DNA of 64,000 nt. Source: Pseudoalteromonas luteoviolacea (lineage in GTDB: Bacteria; Pseudomonadota; Gammaproteobacteria; Enterobacterales; Alteromonadaceae). Positions 17,777-26,712 of the stretch are shown piece after piece. A model generated the notes under the pieces. The model was given only the letters and a program-made list of their open reading frames with translations. It had not been told where the DNA came from and made no database searches. The position numbers and the translations under genes are program-made. Position 1 is the first letter of the stretch, and every line of letters begins with the position of its first letter. The stretch lies in contig NZ_JAKFZS010000032.1 in the NCBI RefSeq assembly GCF_021654285.1, positions 1-64,000 of the forward strand, in the 5' to 3' direction.

Positions 17777-18001
17777 ATGAAATTATCTCTTCAAAAGAAA
17801 AAACTAAAAACCTTGTCTAAAAGCCAAAGTGTCATGACAGAGCAAACACCAAACGTCGCCGGTGGTGCGGCATTTAATACCACAAGACCGGGTTCTACAT
17901 GTCAAAATACAACAGCTTGCCCATCTAGAGATAGGCCTGATACTTGCAAAACTATTTCAAGAGAAATCAGTTGCTTAATTGGCCACAGTTGTCTGTGCTA
18001 A
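17777..18001 (+). CDS. Class I lanthipeptide-like precursor peptide (orphan)
   Basis: A 74-residue peptide. Residues 1-30 form a basic leader (LSLQKKKLKTLSK near the start, ending VAGG at 27-30) matching the leader style of pinensin-type class I lanthipeptides as I remember them. Residues 31-74 are the putative core with six Cys (42, 48, 57, 66, 72, 74) and twelve Ser/Thr. AAGGAAAT lies at a good distance before the ATG. No LanB, LanC, protease or transporter gene occurs in the window, so maturation would depend on genes elsewhere. Cys directly follows Ser/Thr four times (TC, TC, SC, SC), so a disulfide-rich double-glycine peptide is an alternative. Composition differs from neighbouring genes. 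Confidence 0.7.
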   Translation: MKLSLQKKKLKTLSKSQSVMTEQTPNVAGGAAFNTTRPGSTCQNTTACPSRDRPDTCKTISREISCLIGHSCLC

Positions 18002-18254
18002 TACCATAATATGTTGCAGTGGGGGCGTGGGCTTTCGCTGCTTTTGTAAATCAATATCATTTCCTCACACGTATGCCTCAGATTGGATTAGCTGTCATTA
18101 TAGTGAGGCTGTATAGGGCATGCCAACACGCATTAATTAATTGGAAGTCGTTATTTAGAAGTGTCTAAATTGGGAATTTTTTTTTGCAAAAAGCCGTGTT
18201 TTATTTAGTTGCGGATAAAAGCGCAGGCAGGCTGAATAGCCCACCTGATCTAAA

Positions 18255-19439
18255 TTAAAATTGAGCAGAAAACGCTTCAGCTTGTTTCCAGACTCTAAGG
18301 GTATTCCCACCTAAAATCAGTTTAATGTCTTTATCGCTGTAGCCGCGATCAAGCAGGCCTTGCACAAGATTCGGGTAGGTAGAAACATCCTTAAGCCCGA
18401 TTGGCAGTGAGTCGCCTACGCCATCGTAATCAGAGCCAATACCGACGTGCTCGATGCCAATCAGTTTAACCACATGATCAATGTGGTCTAGTACCTGCTC
18501 TAAAGAGGCGAATGGAAATGGGTTACGTGCTAAATATGCAGCACGAAAGTCTGTTTTTGTGGCACCGCGACTTGTCGCTTCTTGTTCTGCCTCGCTGCGC
18601 TTGTCATACCATTTTCGTGATGCTGAGGTGACAAAGCTCGAGCCAAAGTTGATCTGGATAACACCGCCATTTTTTTTCAACGCTAATAACATGTCATCAT
18701 CCATGTTGCGCTCAAATCCCGGTGTATATTTTCGCAGCGATGAATGTGATGCAATCACGGGTACTTTTGAGATCTCCATGACCTGATAAAACGCTTTATC
18801 AGAAATGTGTGAGACATCTATCAACATGCCCACTTTGTTCATTTCGACAACCAGATCTTTACCAAAGGGACTGAGGCCTTTCCATTTTCGACGTAAATCA
18901 TAAGACGAGTCAGAAATATGGTTACTTTGAGAGTGTGCTAGTGTGATGTAGCGTACGCCTCTGTCGAAGAAGTGCTGTAAGTTCTTCATCTCTCCCTCAA
19001 TAGGCGAGCCGTTTTCCATACCCATCGCAATTGACATCAAGCCTTTGTCAAACTGTGACTCAATATCTTTAGTACTGTGGGCAATGGCAAACTTATGTGG
19101 CGCACGATGAACCAGCGCTTCCATCCCATCAATGAGCTGGTTGGCTAGCTGATAGCTTTTCCCTTTCCCCTCAAACTCAAGACTGGCAGGAATGTAAATT
19201 GACATAAAAGGCGCATTGAGTCCGCCCTGCATAGCGCGCGGGTAATCAAAATCCCCACCTTCGGTGGCTTTTGAGACATCGTCCCACTTCATGTTAATTC
19301 TATAAGGAACATCAATATGGGTGTCGATGAGCAGGTTTTCTTGTGCCAAACGAATGGCACGTTCGGATGCGGTGTATTCTTTTGCATGGACAGAGGTGCT
19401 TGCCAATGCCAGAACACAAAGAGCTAAGCTTAACTTCAT
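18255..19439 (-). CDS. Exported dipeptidase (renal/membrane dipeptidase family M19)
   Basis: A 394-residue zinc dipeptidase with a signal peptide (cleavage near VHAKE, residue 19). Metal ligands are visible in DTHIDVPYR (HxD), in the Glu of MGMENGSP, in LAHSQSN and in DVSHIS/ASHSSLR; GSDYDGVGD completes the site. It cleaves dipeptides, often those with a C-terminal D-residue. It is monocistronic, separated from the lanthipeptide-like gene by 250 bp on the opposite strand. Confidence 0.9.
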   Translation of the reverse strand: MKLSLALCVLALASTSVHAKEYTASERAIRLAQENLLIDTHIDVPYRINMKWDDVSKATEGGDFDYPRAMQGGLNAPFMSIYIPASLEFEGKGKSYQLANQLIDGMEALVHRAPHKFAIAHSTKDIESQFDKGLMSIAMGMENGSPIEGEMKNLQHFFDRGVRYITLAHSQSNHISDSSYDLRRKWKGLSPFGKDLVVEMNKVGMLIDVSHISDKAFYQVMEISKVPVIASHSSLRKYTPGFERNMDDDMLLALKKNGGVIQINFGSSFVTSASRKWYDKRSEAEQEATSRGATKTDFRAAYLARNPFPFASLEQVLDHIDHVVKLIGIEHVGIGSDYDGVGDSLPIGLKDVSTYPNLVQGLLDRGYSDKDIKLILGGNTLRVWKQAEAFSAQF

Positions 19440-19527
19440 GTTTGCGCCTTTATTATGATTGTGAAGTTTGATTGTAACAACTAATTATAAAGGCTCAATA
19501 TGCGGTGTTATTTTAATCGCTGAATTA

Positions 19528-19782
19528 TTAATAAACGGGCTCAGAAGTATAATCTTGGCTTTGCATCGCATGAAACTCAGCTTTACTGACAATATTCACG
19601 GACTCATGGAGCTCTGAGAAGACAATTAATGCTTCTCCACTTTGTAGCTGTGCTTTTACTTGCGCCACTTTTTGCTCTGTGGTGATTTCGCTATCGCCAT
19701 AGTCTGTGCCTTCACGCAAAACATAATGCTCAATTAAACTATCGAGTGTTTCAGTGGCTATTTGTTGATAAGGAATAAGCAT
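19528..19782 (-). CDS. yheU: YheU family protein (UPF0270)
   Basis: An 84-residue protein beginning MLIPYQQIATETLDSLIEHY, the hallmark of the YheU family, with EGTDYG in the centre. Its function is unknown. I start at 19782; the longer open frame upstream overlaps yheT and lacks similarity. It follows yheT as in E. coli. Confidence 0.85.
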   Translation of the reverse strand: MLIPYQQIATETLDSLIEHYVLREGTDYGDSEITTEQKVAQVKAQLQSGEALIVFSELHESVNIVSKAEFHAMQSQDYTSEPVY

Positions 19783-19792
19783 ACAGATACCG

Positions 19793-20773
19793 CTATTTAA
19801 TAAGTGAATGAATATAGTCAGGCACGACCTTTTCGAGCCAGTAAACAGGTTTGAATGGGTTGTTACCCGCAATAAAGCCAACATGTCCGCCTTTTGAAGA
19901 GACCGCCAACTTAACCTGTTTACTGACCTGCTCTGCTAAGGGGATCGCTTGCTTTGAAAGCATGGGGTCATCCTCTGCATGGATCAGTAAGGTAGGGGTT
20001 TCTATTAGGCCAAGGTATGGCTGTGAACTGGCCTGAGCGTAATAATCTTCAGCACCTTTAAAGCCATGTAGTGGCGCGGTGACGCGGTCGTCAAATTGCC
20101 ATAAATCGTTTATCTTGGCTAGCTCATTGGCAGTCAGATTAATCGAGCTTTGTATTTGGCTGAGCTTGCGTGAAAAAGAGTGTTTCATCCTATCTAATAA
20201 ATATTTTTGATAGAGCTTATAGCAACTTTTCCTGATCACCTGACATGATGAAGAGAGGTGGTAGGGGGCAGAAACGACTGCCGCGCCAGCTAAGCGGCTT
20301 GCTTGACCTTTTTCACCGAGATATTTGGCAAGTACATTGCCACCTAAAGAAAAACCAACAGCGAACAGCGCTCTACCTGGAAAGCGTTTGCTCAGTGTTT
20401 GAAGTAAAAAGCTTAAATCCTGCGTTTCACCACTGTGATAAGCGCGAGGTTGCTTGTTTACTTCTCGAGAGCAATTGCGAAAGTGCATCAGTACGGCATC
20501 TAACCCAGAGCGTGTTAGCGCCCGCAACATCCCCTTGGCATAAAAGCTGTTGATATTGCCTTCTAAGCCATGCAGAACAACAACTAAAGGCGCATTTGGG
20601 TTGCCATTATTAGCCCAAGCTAATTCTAAAAAGTCGTCATCTGGCGTAGAGAGGTGTTCAAAATTGACATTGGCTTTTAAATTTGGTCGAAATGCGCGAG
20701 GAAGTATGGTTTGAACGTGTCGGTTGCGCATCCACCAAGCGGGCCGAAAATTTAGATCAAGCTGCTTTGACAT
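19793..20773 (-). CDS. yheT: Alpha/beta hydrolase YheT
   Basis: A 326-residue alpha/beta hydrolase of the YheT family. It opens with FRPAWWMRNRHVQTILP, the conserved N-terminal signature. The nucleophile Ser lies in VGFSLGGNVL, the acid in HAEDDPML and the His in GGHVGFI. It is likely an esterase acting on an unknown lipid-like substrate. The start at 20773 is preferred because upstream residues in the same frame are not conserved. It precedes yheU by 10 bp. Confidence 0.88.
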   Translation of the reverse strand: MSKQLDLNFRPAWWMRNRHVQTILPRAFRPNLKANVNFEHLSTPDDDFLELAWANNGNPNAPLVVVLHGLEGNINSFYAKGMLRALTRSGLDAVLMHFRNCSREVNKQPRAYHSGETQDLSFLLQTLSKRFPGRALFAVGFSLGGNVLAKYLGEKGQASRLAGAAVVSAPYHLSSSCQVIRKSCYKLYQKYLLDRMKHSFSRKLSQIQSSINLTANELAKINDLWQFDDRVTAPLHGFKGAEDYYAQASSQPYLGLIETPTLLIHAEDDPMLSKQAIPLAEQVSKQVKLAVSSKGGHVGFIAGNNPFKPVYWLEKVVPDYIHSLIK

Positions 20774-20856
20774 AGGACGGTGACATTCTCTTGTGACGGT
20801 TAACTTAAACAGTGTACCAAAGCTGCAACCAAATGAGTATGTGTGTCGATGAGATA

Positions 20857-20894
20857 TAAAAAGCACCCGACCAGCGAAGCTGATAAGGTGCTTT
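20857..20894 (-). terminator. Terminator after the small membrane protein gene
   Basis: On the minus strand AAAGCACC pairs with GGGTGCTTT, followed by TTTATATC. It lies downstream of the small gene at 20959-21099 and upstream of yheT. Confidence 0.7.
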
Positions 20895-20958
20895 GTGCGT
20901 CGTGCTTAATTCTGAAACGGGAACTAAATTTACTTAACAATAGTCAGGTGACTTGCTT

Positions 20959-21099
20959 TTACTCAGGTACTTCAGCCTCGTTGACCTTTTTCACAAAGTA
21001 ATAGACATAGTAGATACACAGCGCAATGACGACGCCAAGCAGACCGAATGATAAATACAATACTGGGTCGGAAAAGAAATCTCTAAAGAATACGTTCAT
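20959..21099 (-). CDS. Small single-span membrane protein (DUF3149-like)
   Basis: A 46-residue protein with one membrane span (about residues 13-35, from LYLSFGLLGVVIALCIYYV). The N-terminus MNVFFRDFFSDPVLY and a charged tail KKVNEAEVPE flank the span. GAGGAG lies 8 bases before the ATG, strong evidence for translation. It resembles the DUF3149 family of short marine gammaproteobacterial proteins, a recollection I cannot verify. Function unknown. Confidence 0.75.
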   Translation of the reverse strand: MNVFFRDFFSDPVLYLSFGLLGVVIALCIYYVYYFVKKVNEAEVPE

Positions 21100-21218
21100 G
21101 GCTGTGACTCCTCAATTTGTCGATGAGTAAATAGTAGAGGAGCCTTGCGGATAGGGTTATGATCGAGATCAAGTTTATTATTTAGCCGATATTTACTCGG
21201 GATAGCGCTTGATCTTGA

Positions 21219-21668
21219 TCATGTTTTCGCGTGCTCAAAGCGTGTGACGAGCTGCTTTGGCAAGTACAGTTCTAGGTTGCTGAATTGCTGAACACTGGGT
21301 TTTAAATCAAATCCAGTGACCAACTCAATGAGACAGTGCTGTTGTAGCTTTTCAAGCTCAAGCTCTGTACTTAATAGACTTGTTCTTAGGGCTGCATACT
21401 CAGGGTAATCATCAAATCGCTTTTTCACTTGCTGTCGAGTGGCGCGATATGGATGTAGTAATGTTTTATCTGTATCAGCAGCACAGGCTGCTAAGGCCTG
21501 AACTTGCTGTTCGGTAAGTTGGATAGAGTGCGTAGTCAGATAATCTAGCAAGAGGCAAAGGTTGACGTTTTTACTATGCAGGTCCTGGCACTCTAAGAGT
21601 ACCTGTTGGACCTGCGTGTTGCGATAAACATCGCAGGCATAGCGCCAAAAACTGTCGGGGCTTAGCAT
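21219..21668 (-). CDS. TIGR02444 family protein
   Basis: A 149-residue protein starting with SPDSFWRYACDVYRNTQVQQVLLECQD (quoted in two parts: SPDSFWRYACDVY then a helical segment), characteristic of TIGR02444. It is predicted mostly helical, with no catalytic motif. It overlaps the 3' end of yheS by 7 bases and is probably translated with it. Function unknown. Confidence 0.82.
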   Translation of the reverse strand: MLSPDSFWRYACDVYRNTQVQQVLLECQDLHSKNVNLCLLLDYLTTHSIQLTEQQVQALAACAADTDKTLLHPYRATRQQVKKRFDDYPEYAALRTSLLSTELELEKLQQHCLIELVTGFDLKPSVQQFSNLELYLPKQLVTRFEHAKT

Positions 21669-23584
21669 ATTTCGCCGGTGCTCGCGAAGTGGGCTTCTTT
21701 TTCCTCTAACTCTTCAAGGGCTAAAAGAAGCGATTCTTCCGTATCGTTGAGTTTAGGGGTCATGTCTGCTTGCTTGGCTAATAATTCGCTTAGCTTGGCC
21801 TTGTTTTCCGCTTCGTAAAGGCTGTTATCAGCCAATTGTGATTCAACCTCTGCGAGGGCACTGGTGAGCTTATCAAGCTGTTTTTCCAGTTTATCAATGG
21901 ACTTTTTTAGCGGTTGTACAGATTTTCTAAATTCGGCTTCAAGACGTTTTTGCTCTTTGCGATTTACACTTGAGTGTGCTTTTTCTTCTACTTGTGGCTT
22001 TTGCTTCGCTTCTTTATTGGCATTGAGTAACCATTGATAATATTCATCTAGGTCGTAGCCAAACGCAGAGACGGTGCCATTATCAACAAGATAGTATTCA
22101 TCCGCTGTGTTTTTCAGCATATGACGATCGTGAGAAACGGTGACCATCGCCCCTTCAAAGCCTTGTAATGCCATGACCAAGGCGTGACGCATTTCTAAAT
22201 CTAAGTGGTTGGTAGGTTCATCGAGTAGCAGTAGGTTAGGTGATTGATACACTAACATGGCCAATACCAGTCTGGCCTTTTCTCCACCTGAAAACGGTGC
22301 AACAGGGTCGAGTGCCTTGTCTCCATGAAACGCAAAACCACCGAGGAAATCTCGTAGTGATTGCTCAGTGGCCTGTGGGTCTAAGCGCTGCAAATGAGTG
22401 ACTGCACTGGCATTTAAGTCCAGGGACTCTAGTTGGTGCTGAGCAAAGTAACCGACTTTTAAGCCTTGGTGTTGGAATACCTCGCCCGCTTGAGGGCTAA
22501 TATCGCCAGCCAGTAATTTGATTAAGGTTGATTTACCTGCACCGTTTCTACCCAATAATGCGATGCGGCTACCAGGCACAAGGTTGAGCTTAATTTGGTG
22601 CAGTATGGTGATATCTCCGTAACCTGCTTGTGCTTGATCGAGCGTCATCAGCGGGTTAGGGATGTTATCTGGGTTAGAGAATTCAAAACTAAATGGAGAG
22701 TCGGCATGCGCTGGTGCCAGCTTTTCCATACGTTCAAGGGCTTTAACACGACTTTGTGCCTGCTTTGCTTTACTGGCTTTGGCTTTGAATCGAGTAATAA
22801 ATTGCTCAAGGTGCGCAATGGTTTCTTGTTGCTTTTCGTACATGGCTTGTTGCTGTGCCATGCGCTCTGCTTTTTGGCGCTCAAACTGGGAGTAGTGACC
22901 TTTATAGACATTGATACACTGTTGATCTATGTGCCAGATTTGGTCGATAACCGCGTCTAAAAACTCTCTGTCGTGAGAAATCAATACCAGCGTGCCTTGG
23001 TAGGCTTTTAAAAAACGCTCTAGCCAATAAACAGCGTCTAGATCTAGGTGGTTGGTTGGCTCATCCAGTAACAGTAAATCGGCGTCGCGGATCAAAGCCT
23101 GTGCTAAGTTCAAGCGCATTCGCCAACCACCAGAGAACTCGCTTACGGCGTAGTCGAGCTGTTCATTACTGAACCCTAAGCCATGCAATAACTCTCCAGC
23201 CTTGGCTTCGATGCTATAACCGCCAACCAGCTCCATCTGCTGATGCACTTGGGCTTGCTTCTCTCCATCGCCTTGCGCCTCTGCCTGTTGCAATGCCGTG
23301 CGTAGCTCATAATATTGCTGATGACCTTGCAGCACATATTCCATCGCTGAAATAGAAAGGGCAGGTGTTTCTTGTTTTACAGAGGCTATTGACCAGTCTT
23401 TTGGTATTTGAAAGTTACCGGCATCGGCATGCAGCTGGGACTTGAGTAAGGCAAATAGAGACGATTTACCGCAGCCGTTGGCCCCGACTAAACCGACTTT
23501 ATGCTGTGCAAACAAGGTCGCGCTGGCATTTTTTAAAAGCGTTTTTCCGCCACGTAACAGTTCAATATCAGAAAGTTGGATCAT
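21662..23584 (-). CDS. yheS: ABC-F family ATPase YheS
   Basis: A 640-residue cytoplasmic protein with two ATPase domains and no membrane span. Walker A sequences are GANGCGKSS (about 34-42) and GRNGAGKST (about 345-353); signatures are FSGGWRMRL and FSGGEKARL; both Walker B sites read LLLLDEPTNHLDL. A coiled-coil tail covers about 540-635. ABC-F proteins bind the ribosome exit site and modulate translation. Homologues lie with yheT/yheU/yheV in E. coli too. Confidence 0.93.
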   Translation of the reverse strand: MIQLSDIELLRGGKTLLKNASATLFAQHKVGLVGANGCGKSSLFALLKSQLHADAGNFQIPKDWSIASVKQETPALSISAMEYVLQGHQQYYELRTALQQAEAQGDGEKQAQVHQQMELVGGYSIEAKAGELLHGLGFSNEQLDYAVSEFSGGWRMRLNLAQALIRDADLLLLDEPTNHLDLDAVYWLERFLKAYQGTLVLISHDREFLDAVIDQIWHIDQQCINVYKGHYSQFERQKAERMAQQQAMYEKQQETIAHLEQFITRFKAKASKAKQAQSRVKALERMEKLAPAHADSPFSFEFSNPDNIPNPLMTLDQAQAGYGDITILHQIKLNLVPGSRIALLGRNGAGKSTLIKLLAGDISPQAGEVFQHQGLKVGYFAQHQLESLDLNASAVTHLQRLDPQATEQSLRDFLGGFAFHGDKALDPVAPFSGGEKARLVLAMLVYQSPNLLLLDEPTNHLDLEMRHALVMALQGFEGAMVTVSHDRHMLKNTADEYYLVDNGTVSAFGYDLDEYYQWLLNANKEAKQKPQVEEKAHSSVNRKEQKRLEAEFRKSVQPLKKSIDKLEKQLDKLTSALAEVESQLADNSLYEAENKAKLSELLAKQADMTPKLNDTEESLLLALEELEEKEAHFASTGEIC

Positions 23585-23706
23585 AATAAGCTCAATTCAA
23601 AATCACTGTCTGAATGATAACATGGATCTATAACTAGAGAACAAGCGTATAAAAGCATCCAAACTTAAGTTAAAATAGCCTTTCACAGAGTCAGTGGGGT
23701 TGTATT

Positions 23707-23907
23707 GTGAGAACAAAAAAACGGTTTATTGCCGGCGCGTCTTGTCCAGCTTGTAACAAAATGGATGTGATGATGCTATACAAAGAGCATGATGTGGAAA
23801 AGGTCGAGTGCGTGGCATGTGGCCATTCAATGACGCAACCAGAAGAAGCGGTACAAGCGTCAACGCGTCAGTTTGAGCAAGTGATTGGCGTATTTAAACC
23901 ACAGTAA
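23707..23907 (+). CDS. yheV: YheV family zinc ribbon protein
   Basis: A 66-residue protein with two Cys pairs, CPAC (14-17) and CVAC (about 38-41), expected to bind zinc. It belongs to the YheV family of unknown function. GTG at 23707 is the start; GTGGGG lies upstream. It is divergent from yheS. Confidence 0.88.
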   Translation: MRTKKRFIAGASCPACNKMDVMMLYKEHDVEKVECVACGHSMTQPEEAVQASTRQFEQVIGVFKPQ

Positions 23908-23940
23908 ATGATGCGCCCTAGCGCATCATTAGGGTCGTGC

Positions 23941-24153
23941 TTAGTAGTGTGGTGGAGGTGGCTCTTGCTCAATCGGCATCATGCCGTCGTCTTTCCCTTC
24001 TTTTATCTTTTCTGCCAGCAACCTGATCTGATGTTGCATGGTTGATAACCTTGCTTGATGGATTTTCAGCTCATCATTTAATGTCTCGATGGTATCTTCT
24101 TGAAAAGCAATCTTTGCTTCAAGTTCATTTACGCGACTTTCTAACTCTGTCAT
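23941..24153 (-). CDS. slyX: SlyX family protein
   Basis: A 70-residue coiled-coil protein (heptads across residues 1-52) with the Pro-rich end EQEPPPPHY, typical of SlyX. It shares a base with the stop codon of the WD40 gene upstream (TAATG overlap), which shows translational coupling. Role unknown. Confidence 0.88.
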   Translation of the reverse strand: MTELESRVNELEAKIAFQEDTIETLNDELKIHQARLSTMQHQIRLLAEKIKEGKDDGMMPIEQEPPPPHY

Positions 24154-25151
24154 TACTCTATTACTCTTTCGAACTGCTCCATCAAACCACTCGAGCTCTC
24201 AGTAACCAAGATGCCGTCTCGTTTTGCAAATGCAACATCAAAGACAACGGCTGACTTAGGTCTGCTACCTTCTCGTGGCTTGACTCGCCAAGTTTTTAGC
24301 TTTGTACCATCGCTTATCCGCCACAGGGTAAGCTGGCGGTTAGGAGAGCCTGTTGCGAGCAGGTTGCCTTGTTGGTTGAAGCGGACAGCACTGAATATTT
24401 TCTGCCTCGCAATATACTGTAATTGTGCCACAAGATCACCTGAAGTCAGCTGCCAAATACTGGCTTTTTTCATGCTGTCAGCAGTAAATGCGTAGCGCCC
24501 TTGTGGATCTAAGGCGACTTTGGTTACTCGACTCGGGTGGTTAAAGCGGTGTATGACTTGACCTGTTCGGGTATCCCAAAAGTAGGCACTGTAGTCGTTT
24601 GCACCGGTTAGAGCGAAGTGGCCATTGGGTGAAAGCGCAATACTATTAATTTTTTCTTGGTGACCAAGGAACTCTATGCGCCTTCCGCTATCTAAGTCGA
24701 GATGCACAACGACATTATCGCTGCGACCATATAAAACATATCGACCATTATTACTGATGGCGATGTCGCGAATGGAACCGGTGTCTATTTGGTAGTAGCC
24801 GATGTTTTTTCCATCTGCAATTTGCCATATGGCAAAGCGGTCGTTGGCTGCTGTGATGGCCGTTGAGTTGTCGTGTGCGATGGCAAGGGAGTGGATCAGG
24901 TCATCAGGTTGGTCCGAGTGAGACCACTGATATTTCAGGCCGTGTGTAGTGTTATCCCATAAAACCGCACCATGTTCGACAGATGACACTAAACTGTAAC
25001 GGCCATCGTGTGAAATAGCGGCTGCAAATGCCCCGCGAGATGCATGTTCAACGGTAAGTTGCGCTTTGGAGCTATCAGGTACACAGCCGGGCAACATCAG
25101 TATGAGCAGGCAAACACAGAGTGAAGTGTGCAATTTAAAAAATTTGGCCAT
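24153..25151 (-). CDS. WD40-repeat lipoprotein
   Basis: A 332-residue protein with a lipoprotein signal (LILMLPGC, Cys at about 19). At least five WD-like repeats follow, each with a GH-to-W spacing and phrases such as DGRYSLVSS, NGRYVLYG, NGHFALTG and QGRYAFTA. It should form a beta propeller at the inner or outer membrane. No enzymatic function is implied. I begin at 25151, as the longer frame adds a hydrophilic stretch before the signal. The gene is coupled to slyX. Confidence 0.85.
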   Translation of the reverse strand: MAKFFKLHTSLCVCLLILMLPGCVPDSSKAQLTVEHASRGAFAAAISHDGRYSLVSSVEHGAVLWDNTTHGLKYQWSHSDQPDDLIHSLAIAHDNSTAITAANDRFAIWQIADGKNIGYYQIDTGSIRDIAISNNGRYVLYGRSDNVVVHLDLDSGRRIEFLGHQEKINSIALSPNGHFALTGANDYSAYFWDTRTGQVIHRFNHPSRVTKVALDPQGRYAFTADSMKKASIWQLTSGDLVAQLQYIARQKIFSAVRFNQQGNLLATGSPNRQLTLWRISDGTKLKTWRVKPREGSRPKSAVVFDVAFAKRDGILVTESSSGLMEQFERVIE

Positions 25152-25425
25152 AAATTCGGTATTTCCTCTTAACTCTATGATTTGCACCGAGTAGACTAGT
25201 GGTAAAATTGATTGGGCCACAAACAGATATTAGCGTATTCGCTAAAGTATGTCGTCAGTCGTACAGATATTTCCCGTGGCAAGGTTCTCTGGGTGTGAAT
25301 CTTGGCTTTGGTGGCAATGAGTGATAATGTGACATCACCTTTTTAAATTAATAATTATTTAACATGACAATGAAGTTAGAGGGCAACGCGATGTTGCTGG
25401 CTGCTCGGATGTCGGAGAAAATAAA
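25152..25425. other. Divergent promoter region
   Basis: This 274 bp gap separates the WD40 gene and fkpA and must hold both promoters. It contains an AT-rich tract near 25340-25365. No gene or clear regulatory palindrome is visible. Confidence 0.4.
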
Positions 25426-26181
25426 ATGAAACAAACTATTAAGCTGTCTTTAATTGCAGCCTCAGTACTTGCACTAACTGCGTGTAATCAAAAAGCACAA
25501 GAAACTGCAAAAGTAGAAGAAGTAAAACTAGAAACTGAAGTACAACAGCAAGCATACGGTATCGGTGCATCAGTTGGTAACTTCCTACAGAAAGATCTAG
25601 CTGACAAGCAAGGCCTAGGCATTGAGCTTGATCAAGAGCTTCTGATGAGAGGCTTTAAAGATGCACTTGCTGGTAACTCTAAGCTAGATGACGAAAAGAT
25701 TCGTGAAGTGCTAACGGCACTAGATACGTCTGTACGTGAAAAACAAACTGCTAAAGCGGAAGCAGACGCAAAAGAAAACAAAGAAAAAGGCGCAAAGTAC
25801 TTAGCTGAAAACGCGAAGAAAGACGGCGTAACAGTCACTGAGTCTGGTCTTCAGTACGAAGTTATTTCAACAGGTGAAGGTAAGAAGCCAGTTGCGACTG
25901 ACGTAGTTAAAGTACACTACAAAGGTACTCTACTAGACGGTTCTGAGTTTGATAGCTCATACTCTCGTAACCAACCTGCGACTTTCCCACTTAACCAAGT
26001 AATTGCGGGTTGGACTGAAGGTCTACAATTAATGCCAGTTGGTTCAAAGTATAAGTTCACTATTCCTGCAGAGCTTGGCTACGGTGAGCGTAACCTAGGT
26101 AAGATCCCAGCGAACTCTACGCTTGTATTTGAAGTTGAACTACTTGAGATCCAAGAAGACCAAGAAAAGCCTGCAGCATAA
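25426..26181 (+). CDS. fkpA: FKBP-type peptidyl-prolyl isomerase FkpA
   Basis: A 251-residue periplasmic or lipid-anchored prolyl isomerase. The N-terminus has a signal with LTACNQ (lipobox-like). The first half is the helical dimerisation domain; the FKBP domain starts near residue 145 with VKVHYKGTLLDGSEFDSSY and ends FEVELLEI. It assists folding of exported proteins. Codon use is strongly biased, as for a well-expressed gene. A terminator follows. Confidence 0.92.
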   Translation: MKQTIKLSLIAASVLALTACNQKAQETAKVEEVKLETEVQQQAYGIGASVGNFLQKDLADKQGLGIELDQELLMRGFKDALAGNSKLDDEKIREVLTALDTSVREKQTAKAEADAKENKEKGAKYLAENAKKDGVTVTESGLQYEVISTGEGKKPVATDVVKVHYKGTLLDGSEFDSSYSRNQPATFPLNQVIAGWTEGLQLMPVGSKYKFTIPAELGYGERNLGKIPANSTLVFEVELLEIQEDQEKPAA

Positions 26182-26198
26182 TTTGCACAGCGCGAATA

Positions 26199-26228
26199 AA
26201 AAAGGGCCACTGTGAAGTAGCCCTTTTT
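26199..26228 (+). terminator. Terminator between fkpA and rsd, bidirectional
   Basis: AAAAAGGGC pairs with GCCCTTTTT around a 12-base loop. Runs of A before and T after allow function on both strands, serving fkpA and the convergent rsd. Confidence 0.85.
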
Positions 26229-26241
26229 AATGTCTATTATT

Positions 26242-26712
26242 TTAGTCAGTATGATTTGCGAAGAGGTTATCGATTAACTCATCTTCCAATCCGAAGCGTT
26301 GTTCTAATGCTTCGCCCAGCGTAGATAAATCTTTATCAAAATCCGCCAGTGGGTTTTCACTGCTCGCCTCAGCATATTTGTCGTTAAAATCCAAAGCCAA
26401 GTCTGTAGACGCAGTAATTTTTGGATAAATTGACTGTGCCAGTTTTAAGCTTTCCGGTCCTTTTTCTTTGCATGCAGCGACAATATTGTCATACACCTCA
26501 AAGTGGCCTGCCGACAAGTAATCCATTAGGATCTGGCAAAATGATTGGATTTGCACTTGCTCTGGCAAAGCTTTGTCACTGCTTTCAAAAGGCGATAATC
26601 CAGCGACTTTATAATACAGCAACAGTAGCTCTTGACGTTCCATGAGCCAGTTATCGATAACACTATGACTCCCTCCCCATTTTTGTTGGGCTTGTTCTAA
26701 CCGTGAAAGCAT
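26242..26712 (-). CDS. rsd: Sigma D regulator Rsd (AlgQ family)
   Basis: A 156-residue helical anti-sigma-70 protein. It shows IDNWLMERQELLLLYYKVAGL near the start (quoted: IDNWLMERQELLLLYYK), DYLSAGHFEVY at about 65-75 and GEALEQRFGLEDELI near the end, all Rsd hallmarks. Rsd binds RNA polymerase sigma 70 in stationary phase. It lies divergent from hemE, as in E. coli. TAAGGAGA precedes the start. Confidence 0.88.
   Translation of the reverse strand: MLSRLEQAQQKWGGSHSVIDNWLMERQELLLLYYKVAGLSPFESSDKALPEQVQIQSFCQILMDYLSAGHFEVYDNIVAACKEKGPESLKLAQSIYPKITASTDLALDFNDKYAEASSENPLADFDKDLSTLGEALEQRFGLEDELIDNLFANHTD

Noticed and set aside
22595..22960. Frames antisense to yheS
   Set aside because: Low-complexity mirror frames of an ABC-F coding region.
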